Below are positions 63,111 through 64,000 of a stretch of DNA of 64,000 nucleotides, in pieces. The notes under the pieces were generated by a model. The model was not told the DNA's origin and searched no databases. It was given only the letters and a program-made list of their open reading frames with translations. The stretch's first letter is position 1, and every line of letters starts with the position of its first letter. A program made the position numbers and the translations under genes. The stretch comes from Phoronis australis (taxonomy: Eukaryota; Phoronida; Phoronidae), in the NCBI GenBank assembly GCA_002633005.1, contig NMRA01000363.1, forward strand, positions 1 through 64,000, in the 5' to 3' direction.

Positions 63111-64000
63111 AAACGTGGTGGTAATTGTTTGGCTTGACGTTTTTTTGTTCATATCGGTCTCCATATGAGGTGAGCGCGAATGGAGCACAGCTGAGAGTCT
63201 CCTGCGTGGAGAGTACTTTACAAACTTGGAATTGATTTGGAAGGTAAATACTTATTTTTAAAATGATTTGATGTATTCTTTGCAGGAATTTCGAGGGTGT
63301 TGTAAACAAGCATCGTTGCTCATAAATTTCAAATTTGTAGTATGGGGAAATTTTGGAATAATTTAACAATAAGCTTACGCGTGCTTCATTTCAGGGAAAA
63401 TTTAATATAGGGGGCGTTGTTTTAATATATTAGAGGCGAATGAATAGATAAACATAAAGGAATGGCGCATGGAACGTAAAATCTTTTGGATGTATCCTTT
63501 GGAATGAAAAGAATCGCATGCCGGGAGTGCTCATACTTTGGTCACTGCTGTCTGTTTGATATTAACGATGAGAAAAATAAAAATGCTCGAAAAGATAACT
63601 TCAAGCATAGACAAATTCATTTACAGGACCTACGTGCAAAAAATCGAAACAACGGTTAATGGCTATAGCGTTGTAATGACTTAGAGCCAGCGCAGACGCA
63701 GAGCTACTAGGTGAGCTGACTGCCTCATGGTGGTCTTGTTTTCACACCTTGGCGTGTGTTGTTAACTTTCACTTGAGGCGCTCTGTAGTGATCCTTAGAT
63801 AAATGGTTTACCAATAATGACTGCATGATTAAAAAATGTTTGACACTAACTACGCACGGTTGTGATGGCAACAGCGTCTGATTGCGTGGCGTTGAAAAAT
63901 TCACACTTACGTTTCAACCCGATGAAGGGAAACACGGTGCGCTTAAAGAGGCCTGGAACGTGATAAACAGACTAAATTGCAATATTGAAAGTGATACTCT

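Overview
The window is a piece of a metazoan nuclear genome, AT-rich and intron-rich. It has phased introns with GT/AG borders and a dense load of degraded transposons. The animal looks like an invertebrate, probably marine: there is a synaptotagmin-4/11-type gene, THAP-domain transposon remnants, LINE tails, tRNA-derived SINE pieces and very many short hairpin (MITE-like) elements. I cannot name the species. Most open reading frames are random or repeat-derived; the real genes had to be assembled from short exons.

Two genes are well supported, both on the minus strand. The first (1495-10817) is a zinc-dependent medium-chain alcohol dehydrogenase in six exons. All phases agree and the joined reading frame is 352 residues, with the catalytic-zinc Cys, the four structural-zinc Cys and the Rossmann GxGxxG motif. 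The second (16271-30106) is the transmembrane segment, linker, C2A and C2B domains of a synaptotagmin-4/11-like protein in three exons. Its short 5' exon, encoding the lumenal N-terminus, was not found and probably lies above 30106.

By region: 1-1494 is the 3' flank of the dehydrogenase. Its 4.9-kb intron (3060-8000) holds two THAP-transposon fossils, a SINE remnant and one arm of an inverted repeat whose two arms bracket exon 3. 10818-16270 is intergenic with MITEs. The synaptotagmin introns hold another THAP fossil, hAT-like elements, a 1.2-kb element with terminal inverted repeats, a (TG)n tract with an assembly gap, and a near-perfect hairpin element. From 30107 to the end no confident host gene was found. 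That part contains a duplicated exon edge (likely assembly error), a nested MITE, a trinucleotide tract, a decayed LINE (37991-39775), a LINE tail split by a false gap (51195-52075), an internally deleted LTR element with a MITE in one LTR (about 53390-54511), a second copy of the THAP element carrying its own MITE insertion (54735-55870), and a 4.2-kb element with long terminal inverted repeats and TTAT target duplications (56399-60574).

The two host genes have no evident functional link. The main stories are gene structure, probable loss of calcium ligands in the synaptotagmin C2A domain, layered transposon insertions whose order can be read, and two places where the assembly is probably wrong.
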